Assembly (NCBI RefSeq): GCF_012848855.1
Contig: NZ_CP051630.1
Location: forward strand, 661,501-725,500
Direction of reading: 5' to 3'
DNA length: 64,000 bases
Origin: Pyruvatibacter mobilis
Lineage (GTDB): Bacteria; Pseudomonadota; Alphaproteobacteria; CGMCC-115125
Shown piece by piece: positions 52,082 to 60,286 of this stretch. The position numbers were made by a program, and so were the translations under genes. Within the stretch, counting starts at the first letter, position 1, and each line of letters begins with the position of its first letter. Below the pieces are notes generated by a model that had not been told where the DNA came from, ran no database searches, and worked only from the letters and a program-made list of their open reading frames with translations.

Positions 52082-54411
52082 GTCCGTTCCACGAAACTTG
52101 AGATGACTTTCTTGGTGCCGGCCTTTTCGAACGCCACGGTCAGCTTGGTGCCTTCGATGGATTCGATGCGGCCATAGCCGAATTTCTGATGGAACACGCG
52201 CTCACCCCGCGCAAAGCCCTCCGCGTCCGGGGCGGAGGTGGCGATCAGGGTGGCCTGGGCGTCGATCATCGGCGCGCGGCGCGGCGGCGTTGACGTGCTG
52301 CCCGCATTGGCGCGGGCACGGCGCCAGCCGGGGCTGTCATAGTCGCTGCCGGCAAAGCCGCCTTCATCAAAGCGCGAGGGTCCGTAGGAATAGGTGTCGC
52401 CCTGCTGCTCGACTTCCACATTGGCTTCCGGCAATTCGTCGATGAAGCGCGAGGGCAGGGAGTTCTGCCACAGATTGTGGATGCGGCGGTTGGCGGCGAA
52501 GGAAATCTTGGCGCGCTTCTTGGCGCGGGTGATGCCCACATAGGCAAGGCGGCGCTCTTCTTCCAAACCCGCCAGCCCGCTTTCATCGAGCGCCCGCTGG
52601 TGCGGAAACAGCCCTTCCTCCCAGCCGGGCAGGAACACGGTGTCGAATTCCAGCCCCTTGGCCGCGTGCAGGGTCATCAGGTTGATCTTGTCGTCCGTCT
52701 CCTGATCATCCTTGTCCATCACCAGCGACACATGCTCGAGATAGCCGGCCATGTTCTCGAACTGCTCCATGGAGCGGACAAGCTCCTTGAGGTTGTCGAG
52801 ACGGCCCGGCGCTTCGGCGGTCTTGTCGTTCTGCCACATCTCCGTGTAGCCGGATTCATCGAGGATCTGCTCGGCCAGCTCCGTATGCGGCAGCGCGGGC
52901 AGCAGCTTGCGCCAGCGCTCGACGCTTTCAACAAATGTGGTCAGCGCGCGGCGGGCCTGGGGCTTCAGCTCCTCTGAGTCGATCAGCGCCCGGGCGGCGC
53001 GCCACATGCTGGTGCCCTGCGCGCGGGCGGCCTGGTGCAGGGTCTGCACCGCCACATTGCCCAGCCCGCGCTTGGGCTTGTTGATGATGCGCTCAAACGC
53101 CAGGTCATCATCCGGCTGCGCGACGAGGCGGAAATAGGCGTTGGCGTCGCGGATCTCCATGCGCTCATAGAAGCGGGGGCCGCCGATGACGCGATAGGGC
53201 AGGCCGAGATTGATGAAGCGGTCTTCGAATTCGCGCATCTGGAAAGAGGCGCGCACGAGGATGGCGATCTCGCTCAGGCTGTGGTCCTTGCGCTGGAACT
53301 GCTCGATGTCCTCGCCGATGGCGCGCGCTTCTTCCTCGCCGTCCCACACGCCCTTGACGGTAACCTTCTCGCCCTCATTCATCTGCGTCCACAGGGTCTT
53401 GCCGAGGCGGCCCTGATTGGCGGTGATGAGGCCGGACGCGGCCTGCAAAATATGCGGCGTCGACCGGTAGTTCTGTTCAAGGCGGATGACCTTGGCGCCG
53501 GGGAAATCCGTTTCGAATTTCAGGATGTTGTCCACCTCGGCGCCGCGCCAGCCATAGATCGACTGGTCGTCGTCGCCCACGCAGCAGATGTTCTTGTGTC
53601 CGCGCGCCAGCAGCCGCAGCCACAGATATTGCGCCACATTGGTGTCCTGGTATTCGTCCACCAGGATGTATTTGAAGCGGTTCTGGAAATCCTCCAGCAC
53701 CTCCGGGTGCTCCTGGAAGATGCGCAGGTTTTCCACCAAGAGGTCGCCGAAATCGACCGCGTTCAACGTCTTCAGCCGCTCCTGATAGGCGGCGTAGAGT
53801 TCCGCGCCCTTGCCGTTGGCGAAGGCAAAGCCCTCACCCTTGGGCACCTGGTCAGGGCCAAGCGCCTTGTTCTTCCAGCCGTCGATGAGGCTTGCCAGCT
53901 GGCGGGCGGGCCAGCGCTTTTCATCGATGTCAGCGGCCTGGATCACCTGCTTCATCAGCCGGATCTGGTCATCCGTGTCCAGAATGGTGAAGTCCGAGCG
54001 CAGCCCGGCCAGTTCCGCATGGCGGCGCAATATCTTTGCGCCCAGCGCGTGGAAGGTGCCGAGCCACTGCATGCCCTCCACCGTGCCGCCGATCAGCGCG
54101 CCGATGCGCTGCTTCATCTCGCGGGCGGCCTTGTTGGTGAAGGTCACAGCCAAAACCTGGCTCGGCCAGGCGCGGCGGGTGTTGAGCAGATGCGCGAGCC
54201 GCGTGGTCAGCACCCGCGTCTTGCCTGTGCCGGCGCCCGCCAGCACGAGCACGGGGCCATCAAGCGCCTCCACGGCTTCGCGCTGGGGATCATTCAGATT
54301 TTCAAGGTAAGGCGCAGGCGCAGCCACGCCCGCCGCCGCCCGTTCGGAAATAGAGGGCCCGCGCGCTGCTTCCTCTTCAGGAATGTCGCCAAGGTCGAAT
54401 GGATCGCTCAT
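52078..54411 (-). CDS. uvrD: UvrD/PcrA-type ATP-dependent DNA helicase
   Basis: A 777-residue superfamily 1A helicase acting in nucleotide excision and mismatch repair and in removing proteins from DNA. It has LNDPQREAVEALDGPVLVLAGAGTGKT (39-65, Q motif and Walker A), YILVDEYQDTN (Walker B) and DDQSIYGWRGAEVDNIL. LEQNYRST, LMTLHAAKGLEFDTVFLPGWEEGLFPH and YVGITRAKKR are motifs IV-VI. The C-terminal region ends in a Tudor-like RNA polymerase-binding fold (GERVFHQKFGYGRIESIEGTKLTVAFEKAGTKKVI). I use the ATG at 54411; a 13-residue upstream extension is possible. UvrD and PcrA are not separable by eye. Confidence 0.94.
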   Translation of the reverse strand: MSDPFDLGDIPEEEAARGPSISERAAAGVAAPAPYLENLNDPQREAVEALDGPVLVLAGAGTGKTRVLTTRLAHLLNTRRAWPSQVLAVTFTNKAAREMKQRIGALIGGTVEGMQWLGTFHALGAKILRRHAELAGLRSDFTILDTDDQIRLMKQVIQAADIDEKRWPARQLASLIDGWKNKALGPDQVPKGEGFAFANGKGAELYAAYQERLKTLNAVDFGDLLVENLRIFQEHPEVLEDFQNRFKYILVDEYQDTNVAQYLWLRLLARGHKNICCVGDDDQSIYGWRGAEVDNILKFETDFPGAKVIRLEQNYRSTPHILQAASGLITANQGRLGKTLWTQMNEGEKVTVKGVWDGEEEARAIGEDIEQFQRKDHSLSEIAILVRASFQMREFEDRFINLGLPYRVIGGPRFYERMEIRDANAYFRLVAQPDDDLAFERIINKPKRGLGNVAVQTLHQAARAQGTSMWRAARALIDSEELKPQARRALTTFVESVERWRKLLPALPHTELAEQILDESGYTEMWQNDKTAEAPGRLDNLKELVRSMEQFENMAGYLEHVSLVMDKDDQETDDKINLMTLHAAKGLEFDTVFLPGWEEGLFPHQRALDESGLAGLEEERRLAYVGITRAKKRAKISFAANRRIHNLWQNSLPSRFIDELPEANVEVEQQGDTYSYGPSRFDEGGFAGSDYDSPGWRRARANAGSTSTPPRRAPMIDAQATLIATSAPDAEGFARGERVFHQKFGYGRIESIEGTKLTVAFEKAGTKKVISSFVERT

Positions 54412-54516
54412 CAGAATCGGGAACTTAGCATGAACATGCACGCACGCCATGGGAAAGGCTGCGGGATTTGAGGGTCAATTTGAAGCGGGGCGCGGGGCGT
54501 GCCTCAGAGGCGACCC

Positions 54517-54684
54517 GTGCCCGCCACCTCAGACAGACCCTCCGGTCAAGCCGGAGCGACAGCGGTGGAGGGGGCCGAGCTTTCATCCCCCTCTCCCCTT
54601 GCGGGAGAGGGAGGGGCCCGCTGCGTGAGCGGTGGGAGGGTGAGGGGGTGGGCGGTGTCCAGCACACCAGCCGCACAGGCCCGC
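54517..54684. repeat. 168-bp direct repeat, copy 1 (A module plus family D)
   Basis: Begins GTGCCCGCCACCTCAGACAG, includes an A module with decayed right arm (54538-54556) and family D (CTCTCCCCTTGCGGGAGAG through GTGAGCGGTGGGAGGGTGAG), and ends ACCAGCCGCACAGGCCCGC. The second copy is at 54868-55035. Between the uvrD and ClC genes (54412-55058) I see only repeats. Confidence 0.8.
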
Positions 54685-54692
54685 AAGCGCTG

Positions 54693-54748
54693 TCCCCCTC
54701 ACCCGGTGCTGCGCACCGACCTCTCCCTCCAGGGGAGAGGTGACTTTT
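54693..54748. repeat. Intergenic repeat family C, copy 3
   Basis: Starts CCCCCTCACCCGGTGCTGCG and runs through CCTCTCCCTCCAGGGGAGAGG to GTGACTTT. Same family as 19806-19860 and 20858-20913. Confidence 0.75.
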
Positions 54749-54774
54749 CCTGGGGCCGCATACAAATCCGCTTT

Positions 54775-54795
54775 CCCTCCGGCTTGACCGGAGGG
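54775..54795. repeat. Single A module
   Basis: A perfect CCCTCCGG-CTTGA-CCGGAGGG, preceded by CAAATCCGCTTT and followed by CCCATGGGAGG, as in the A-A elements, but with its partner lost or provided by the A module of the next repeat. Confidence 0.8.
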
Positions 54796-54867
54796 CCCAT
54801 GGGAGGTTGGCGGACGCATGGCGGATGCGACGGTCATATGCCTGACCACCTGCCTCACAGAAGAACA

Positions 54868-55035
54868 GTGCCCGCCGCCTCAGACAGACCCTCCGGTCAA
54901 GCCGGAGGGAAAGCGGTCGAGGGGGGCGGAGCTTTCATTCCCTCTCCCCTTGCGGGAGAGGGAGGGGCCCGCCGCGTGAGCGGTGGGAGGGTGAGGGGGT
55001 GGACGGGGCTCATCACACCAGCCGCACAGACCCGC
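54868..55035. repeat. 168-bp direct repeat, copy 2 (A module plus family D)
   Basis: Begins GTGCCCGCCGCCTCAGACAG. The A module is perfect (54889-54909), family D spans about 54940-55002, and the copy ends ACCAGCCGCACAGACCCGC. It has the same length and order as copy 1, with scattered substitutions. Confidence 0.8.
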
Positions 55036-55058
55036 CACCACGCCACCCGGCAGCAGGC

Positions 55059-56684
55059 TCAGCTGTGCTCCTCCCGCGACGCTTCCACCAGTGCCTCGTT
55101 ATAGGCGCGCAGGGCGTCGGTATGATGGACGGTGCCGACGATTTCCAGCTGTTCAGAGGGCTGCACCACGGGCAGGGTCTCGTGCTGGGATGACTCGAAC
55201 AGCGCCAGGGTCTTCTCCAGGCTGTCGCCGGTGAACAGGCGCTCGTCGTCCTCGTCGAGGGTCTGCAGCGGGGTGTTGGGGTCTTCGGTCACCCGGCGCA
55301 TGAAGTCCTGCACCAGCACCGTCTGCAGGATCTGCCAGCGCGGGCCACCATAGAGGTTGAGGCCGCGGCGCTCCAGCTGCCACTGGAAGAAGCTCTTGCC
55401 CAACAGGCCCTGGGTCAGGGCGGTGGCGATGGAGATCGACACCATCAAGGCGATGGTCATCTCGTAGCCGCCGGTCAGTTCGAACGCGATCAGCAGGGTG
55501 GAAAGCGGTGCGCCCAGCACGGCACCTGCGACGGCCCCCATGCCCACCAGCGCATAGACCGCGTGGGACGAGAAGGCGATGTCCGGCACCGTGTAGCTGA
55601 GGATGAGGCCGAAGGCGCCGCCCGCCATGGCGCCCAGATAGAGCGACGGCGAGAACACCCCGCCGCCGAAGCGGCTGGCGATGGTGAGCGACGCGGCGAT
55701 GATCTTGGCAATGACGAGGGAGACGAGCAGCGTCAGGCCGAATTCCCCCTGCAGGGCCGCATCGGTGGCCGCATAGCCCACCCCCAGCACCTCGGGGAAC
55801 CACAGGCCGATCAGCCCCAGCCCCAGCCCGCCGACAACCGGCCGCAGCCAGAGCGGCATGGTGATGCGGCGGGCGAGGTCATCGGTCTTCATCGCCGTCT
55901 GCATGAAGCCGATGGCGACCAGCGCCGAGATCACCCCCAGCGCGGCAAAGGCGGGAAAGTCCGCAAGGCTGGTGATCATGTAGTCCGGCAGCACGAAGGC
56001 GGGGGACGCTCCCATATGAAAGCGCACGATGAGGGCGCCGATGACGCTGGCAATGACGATGGGGCCGGATGCGCGCAGCGCGTAATGGCCCAGCACCACT
56101 TCCAGGGCGAACAGGGCTCCGGCGATAGGGGCGTTGAAGGAAGCGGCCACAGCCGAGGCTGCGCCCGCCGCCAGCAGGGTGCGCATATGGGTGGGGGTGA
56201 AGCCGAAGCGCTGGGCGAGGAAGGAACCGAGCGCTGCGCCCAGATGCACGGCCGGGCCTTCGCGGCCGGTGCTGGCCCCGCCGCCTAGGGAGATGGCGGA
56301 GATAACCGCGGCGCTGAGGCCACGCCAGATCGGCAGCCGCCCGGCACCGATGGCGCGGGCTTCGATCACATCGGCAATCGCCTCCGGCCGCTGGGTGGGG
56401 TGGATGTAGGTAAGCCACAGGCCGACAACGAGGCCGGCAAGCGTCGGCCCGGCGATGATGATCCAGGCCGGCGTTTCCTGCAGCAGGCGGAACAGGTTCT
56501 CCTCCGCGTCGCCGATCCACAGGAACTGCACACCGCCGATGGCGAGGCGAAAGCCCAGCGCCGCATAGCCCGCGGCGATGCCCACCAGCACCGCCGCCAG
56601 CCACACCCGGGGCACGGGCGACGTGGTGGCGCGCCGCAGAGCTGATTCAAGGGAGGTGCGGCTGTCGGCGAAGCTGAGAGACAT
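55059..56684 (-). CDS. ClC-family chloride channel or transporter with C-terminal CBS region
   Basis: A 541-residue inner-membrane ClC protein, with helices from about 27 to 435 followed by a cytoplasmic CBS region (about 450-530, VQDFMRRVTEDPNTPLQTL and HETLPVVQPSEQLEIVGTVHHTDALRAY). The gating motif GREGP (140-144, gate E142) and GGGVFSPSL (340-348) are intact. By eye, the GSGIP serine region is replaced by QRPEAIADVIEA (98-109). The position of the internal proton glutamate reads ALEVV with valine (V196), and the central tyrosine reads GKSFF. These changes suggest channel-like or altered transport, not the classical 2 chloride:1 proton exchange. Confidence 0.9.
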   Translation of the reverse strand: MSLSFADSRTSLESALRRATTSPVPRVWLAAVLVGIAAGYAALGFRLAIGGVQFLWIGDAEENLFRLLQETPAWIIIAGPTLAGLVVGLWLTYIHPTQRPEAIADVIEARAIGAGRLPIWRGLSAAVISAISLGGGASTGREGPAVHLGAALGSFLAQRFGFTPTHMRTLLAAGAASAVAASFNAPIAGALFALEVVLGHYALRASGPIVIASVIGALIVRFHMGASPAFVLPDYMITSLADFPAFAALGVISALVAIGFMQTAMKTDDLARRITMPLWLRPVVGGLGLGLIGLWFPEVLGVGYAATDAALQGEFGLTLLVSLVIAKIIAASLTIASRFGGGVFSPSLYLGAMAGGAFGLILSYTVPDIAFSSHAVYALVGMGAVAGAVLGAPLSTLLIAFELTGGYEMTIALMVSISIATALTQGLLGKSFFQWQLERRGLNLYGGPRWQILQTVLVQDFMRRVTEDPNTPLQTLDEDDERLFTGDSLEKTLALFESSQHETLPVVQPSEQLEIVGTVHHTDALRAYNEALVEASREEHS

Positions 56685-56848
56685 GGGCGGGCGGGAAACC
56701 AGAGGCGGTTACGGGCAGGGTGAAAGCTTTCGGCAAGGTTACCGGAAAGGATCGGACTTTGGGTAAAATGGCGCAAATCCACCAAAGAAAGCCTTACCGG
56801 GCGCGCCCTACAACACATCTGAGACCTTACATCAGTATCGGAGACAGT

Positions 56849-57220
56849 ATGGGTGATGTGATCGCGTTCGTGCCGCAGGGGCTGGGGGTATCAGCCGGGC
56901 GGCACGATGATCAGGGGGCGATCCCCGGGGCGACGCCGCAGGACGGCAGCATGGGGCTGGGCCCGGATGTTGCGGCCAAGATGGAGCGTGTCGTGAGCGA
57001 GATGGCGGTGCAGCGCGCCGAAGTTGACCGTTTCCAGCGCACCATGGCTGACCTCAAGGGCCAGATGGATGCCCTGTCGGACAATTTTCAGGCCTATGGG
57101 CGTGCGCTCGACGCCATTCCCCACAGGGCGCTCAGGAAGCAGGCAGAGCAGCTGGCGCGGACGATGGACATCGACGCGCCGGGGGCTGCGGCCATCCGGC
57201 GGGACATCAAGCCGCGCTGA
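56849..57220 (+). CDS. Small coiled-coil protein of unknown function
   Basis: A 123-residue protein with no recognised family. After a Gly-rich start (MGDVIAFVPQGLGVSAGRHDDQGAIPGATPQDGSMGLG), residues about 42-85 form a likely coiled coil (DVAAKMERVVSEMAVQRAEVDRFQRTMADLKGQMDALSDNFQAYGRAL). A basic helical tail follows (RALRKQAEQLARTMDIDAPGAAAIRRDIKPR). There is no signal peptide or membrane segment. The ATG at 56849 is favoured by GGAG six to ten bases upstream; an in-frame ATG at 56720 would add a basic extension without support. It is divergent from the ClC gene. Confidence 0.65.
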   Translation: MGDVIAFVPQGLGVSAGRHDDQGAIPGATPQDGSMGLGPDVAAKMERVVSEMAVQRAEVDRFQRTMADLKGQMDALSDNFQAYGRALDAIPHRALRKQAEQLARTMDIDAPGAAAIRRDIKPR

Positions 57221-57250
57221 CCGGGCGGGGAGCGGTGCCGGGCGTTGGGT

Positions 57251-57787
57251 CTATTTGCACTGGCCGATGGAGCCCGGCCCGCACACATAGGTGCCATTGG
57301 TCCAGGTGGCACCTGTCAGGTCGGCGTCGAGAATGTCCGTGTTGCCAAGGCGCGCGCCGGTCAGGTTGGCCCGGCGCAGATTGGCCTTGAAGAAGCGGGT
57401 GCGGCGCAGGTCCGCGCCGGTGAGGTCCGCCCCTTCGAGATTGGCGCGGGTGAAATCCGCTTCCCGCAGGTCGGCGTCATGGAAGCGGGCCCTGGGCGCC
57501 AAAGCGCGCATGAACTTGGCGCGGCGGGCATCCACCTCGTCCAGCACGGCAGCCGACAGATTGGCGCGGATCAGCCGCGTCTCGCGCAGGCGGGCGCCGG
57601 TCAGGTCCACGCCCGGCAGCGGTTTGTCGTCCAGGTAGCAGCGGTGCCAGTCCACCCCCGGCAGGGCCGGGCTCTGGCAGTCGGCGCCGATCTGCTGGGC
57701 CTGGGCGGGCATGAGCGCAAGCGCGGCCAGCCCGGCAAGGACAGGCAGGCTGACAGTGAGGACGGACAGGCTGAAAAACCGGATCAT
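57251..57787 (-). CDS. Exported pentapeptide-repeat protein
   Basis: A 178-residue protein with an N-terminal signal peptide (about 1-30, SLSVLTVSLPVLAGLAALALMPAQA), so probably periplasmic. Residues about 55-165 are pentapeptide repeats of the A(D/N)LxX type (GVDLTGARLRETRLIRANLSAAVL, DADLREADFTRANLEGADLTGADLRRTRFFKANLRRANLTGARLGNTDILDADLTGA). These would form a right-handed quadrilateral beta-helix. Two cysteines near the start (CQSP, HRCY) and two near the end (YVCGP, GQCK) could cap it with disulfides. Function is unknown. Its ATG overlaps the stop of the thioesterase gene by four bases. Confidence 0.88.
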   Translation of the reverse strand: MIRFFSLSVLTVSLPVLAGLAALALMPAQAQQIGADCQSPALPGVDWHRCYLDDKPLPGVDLTGARLRETRLIRANLSAAVLDEVDARRAKFMRALAPRARFHDADLREADFTRANLEGADLTGADLRRTRFFKANLRRANLTGARLGNTDILDADLTGATWTNGTYVCGPGSIGQCK

Positions 57788-58287
57788 GCGGTGGCGTGTG
57801 CTTTCCTGGGGATGCCGATGACGCGGCCGACCTGCGGCGGCACCGGGAGGGCTGCGTGGGATGTCCTGAGCGCTTCAAGCTCGGTCATCAGGCGGTCGGG
57901 GAAGGGGGCCGATCGGCGGGTTTCCATGCTCACATGAATGCCGATCTGCTCCATGGTGGCGGCGAGATAGCCTTTTTCCGCGTGGTACATCTCCATGAAG
58001 AGATGGATGCGCTTGGCATCATAGTCCAGCAACTGGCAGGTCACGCGGATGGGGTCGCCCAGGGCCAGCTCCTGCGCGTAGGTGACGTGGATTTCGGCGG
58101 TGAAGACCGAGGCCTTTTCCGTGGTCACGTAATCCTCGCCGATGCCAAGCTCGAGAAACAGCGCGTCCACTGACTTGTCGAACACGACATTGTAGAAGGC
58201 CATGTTCATGTGGCCGTTATAGTCGATCCAGTCCTCAATCAACTGCATGGGCGGGGCAATGAGCGGGGCGGGGTAGGTGCCTGCCAT
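57784..58287 (-). CDS. Thioesterase family protein (hotdog fold)
   Basis: A 167-residue hotdog-fold acyl-CoA thioesterase. DWIDYNGHMNMAFYNVVFDKSVDALFLELG (about residues 19-48) carries the conserved catalytic-loop aspartate and the NGHMN motif. It is followed by EIHVTYAQELALGDPIRVTCQLLDYDAKRIHLFMEMYHAEKGYLAATMEQ. Members include carnitine- and betaine-derived CoA thioesterases, and the substrate is not visible. The ATG at 58287 has GAGGA upstream; an in-frame start at 58356 would add a non-conserved basic segment. It is translationally coupled to the pentapeptide-repeat gene. Confidence 0.88.
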   Translation of the reverse strand: MAGTYPAPLIAPPMQLIEDWIDYNGHMNMAFYNVVFDKSVDALFLELGIGEDYVTTEKASVFTAEIHVTYAQELALGDPIRVTCQLLDYDAKRIHLFMEMYHAEKGYLAATMEQIGIHVSMETRRSAPFPDRLMTELEALRTSHAALPVPPQVGRVIGIPRKAHATA

Positions 58288-58404
58288 GGGAGCCTTGTCC
58301 TCGAGCTTCTTCTTTATGTCCACAGCGCAAGATGGGATCATAGTGCGCGGCGTCAATCCACCCCCAACGCCTCTGGTGTGCGGGGAACGGACAGAGGGCC
58401 TCCA

Positions 58405-59820
58405 ATGGGCATGAGCAAGAGCAATCTACTGTCAGCGCCCGCTTCCCCTGTGGGGGAGGTGATCGCGGCACTGACACCACATTTCGGTGAGCGCCTGTCC
58501 ACGGCGCCTGCGATGCGCGAACAGCATGGCCATGATGAAAGCTGGCACGAGACCGCGCCGCCCGACGCGGTGGTGTTTCCGCAGTCCACCGAAGAAGTGG
58601 CACGCATCGTGCGGACCTGCGCTGCCCATCGCGTCCCGGTCATTCCGTTCGGTGCGGGCACCTCGCTTGAGGGGCATGTGGCGGCCATCCATGGCGGCAT
58701 CGCCATCGACATGTCGCGCATGACCGCGCTCAAGCGCGTGTCACCCGAAGATCTCGACTGCACGGTGGAAGCGGGCATCACCCGCAAGCAGCTCAATGCC
58801 CAGTTGCGGGATACGGGGCTCTTCATGCCGGTTGACCCGGGCGCGGATGCAAGCATTGGTGGCATGGTGTCCACCCGGGCGAGCGGCACCAACGCCGTGC
58901 GCTACGGCACGATCCGTGAAAACGTCCTTGGGCTGACGGTCGTGCTGGCGGATGGCACGGTGGCGCATACGGGCGGCCGGGCACGCAAGTCAGCCGCCGG
59001 CTATGACCTCACCCATTTGCTCATCGGGGCGGAAGGCACGCTGGGCGTTGTCACCGAGGTCACCTTGCGGCTGCACGGCATCCCGGAGGAGATCGGGGCG
59101 GCCACCTGCTCCTTTGCCGGCGTGGACCAGGCGGTGGCGACCGTCATCGAGACGATCCAGAGCGGCATTCCGGTGGCGCGGATCGAGCTGCTGGATGATG
59201 TGATGGTGCGTGCCTGCAATGCCTATTCGGGCCTGTCGCTGCCCGAGCAGCCGATGCTGTTCCTGGAATTCCACGGCACCGCGGCCGGTGTGGCCGAGCA
59301 GTCGGACCGCGTGGCGGCGCTGGCTGAGGCGAATGGCGGAAGCGGCTTTGCCTGGAGCACCCGGCCGGAAGACCGCAGCCGCCTGTGGGAGGCCCGGCAC
59401 AATGCCTATTACGCCGCGCTGGCGCTCGAGCCGGGCAAGAAGGGCTTCACGACGGATGTCTGCGTGCCGGTCTCGCGGCTGGCCGATGTGATCGCCGCCA
59501 CCCGCGCCGACATTGCCGCCACCTCCCTCACCGCGCCGCTTGTGGGGCATGTGGGGGACGGCAATTTCCACCTCATCCTGCTGGTGGACCCGGAGGACGA
59601 CGCCAACATGGCCGAAGCGATGGCCGCGCATGACCGGCTGGTCACCCGCGCCCTTGATGCGGGCGGCACCTGCACCGGCGAGCACGGCATCGGTCTCGGC
59701 AAGCAGCATTATCTGGCCCGTGAGCACGGAGACGCGCTTGGCGCCATGCGGGCGGTCAAGCAGGCGCTGGACCCGCACGACATCATGAATCCGGGCAAGA
59801 TGCTGCCGCCTGCGGGCTGA
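58405..59820 (+). CDS. FAD-linked oxidase, D-lactate dehydrogenase/GlcD type
   Basis: A 471-residue flavoprotein of the VAO/GlcD family, probably oxidising D-lactate or another 2-hydroxyacid with electrons passing to the respiratory chain. The FAD_binding_4 domain (about 50-230) holds PFGAGTSLEGHVAAIHGGIAIDMSRM, VDPGADASIGGMVSTRASGTNAVRYG and GYDLTHLLIGAEGTLGVVTE. The C-terminal oxidase domain has LVGHVGDGNFHLILLVDP, GGTCTGEHGIGLGKQHYL and DPHDIMNPGKMLP. There is no iron-sulfur domain, matching mitochondrial-type D-lactate dehydrogenase. The start is the ATG at 58405 (AGAGGG upstream) or 58411. Confidence 0.92.
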   Translation: MGMSKSNLLSAPASPVGEVIAALTPHFGERLSTAPAMREQHGHDESWHETAPPDAVVFPQSTEEVARIVRTCAAHRVPVIPFGAGTSLEGHVAAIHGGIAIDMSRMTALKRVSPEDLDCTVEAGITRKQLNAQLRDTGLFMPVDPGADASIGGMVSTRASGTNAVRYGTIRENVLGLTVVLADGTVAHTGGRARKSAAGYDLTHLLIGAEGTLGVVTEVTLRLHGIPEEIGAATCSFAGVDQAVATVIETIQSGIPVARIELLDDVMVRACNAYSGLSLPEQPMLFLEFHGTAAGVAEQSDRVAALAEANGGSGFAWSTRPEDRSRLWEARHNAYYAALALEPGKKGFTTDVCVPVSRLADVIAATRADIAATSLTAPLVGHVGDGNFHLILLVDPEDDANMAEAMAAHDRLVTRALDAGGTCTGEHGIGLGKQHYLAREHGDALGAMRAVKQALDPHDIMNPGKMLPPAG

Positions 59821-59839
59821 GCGGCCTCTGGTTCGGGGG

Positions 59840-60112
59840 TCAATCGTCTTTGGAGGGTGTGCCGGGTGTGTCGCGGCGGGCCCCGTCCACGTGACTGCGC
59901 AGGCGGGTGATTTCCTGCCGGTCCTGCGCCTTCTGAGCCTTGCTGCGGCCGGTCCGCACACGATTTGCCGCAGCTTTCTGCGCTTTTTCGGCGCGTTCTT
60001 CCTGCTTGCGCACATGCCGCGGCTTGGCAGCCTTGCCCGGTTTTGCGGCCCGGGCGCGGCGGGCGTCCGACAGGTTGATGAGTGTCGGGCCGTTACTTTC
60101 CTCTTGGGACAT
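59840..60112 (-). CDS. DUF4169 family protein
   Basis: A 90-residue, very basic and helical protein. It matches the short alphaproteobacterial DUF4169 family by its pattern: a hydrophobic-Asn-Leu opening followed by an Arg/Ala helix (TLINLSDARRARAA), a long charged helix (KQEERAEKAQKAAANRVRTGRSKAQKAQDR) and a final helix (ITRLRSHVDGARRD). Function is unknown. In relatives it is commonly found beside a small ribbon-helix-helix protein, and the end of one lies at 63839-64000 on the same strand, here separated by the AsmA-like gene. The ATG is at 60112. Confidence 0.85.
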   Translation of the reverse strand: MSQEESNGPTLINLSDARRARAAKPGKAAKPRHVRKQEERAEKAQKAAANRVRTGRSKAQKAQDRQEITRLRSHVDGARRDTPGTPSKDD

Positions 60113-60286
60113 GGTGTGTGTTTCCCATATGGCTGCAAGGATTGGCCGAACTGGCGGAAATCTGCCAGAAGATGAGGTTAACCGGCGCTGCATCAACTTA
60201 GCGTAACCTGACGGGCCCATAAGGGTGAACCGCCCTGGTGGCAGCCGTCCGGCACAGTTGCGGATAGACGGAAAGGGAGACGAGGC

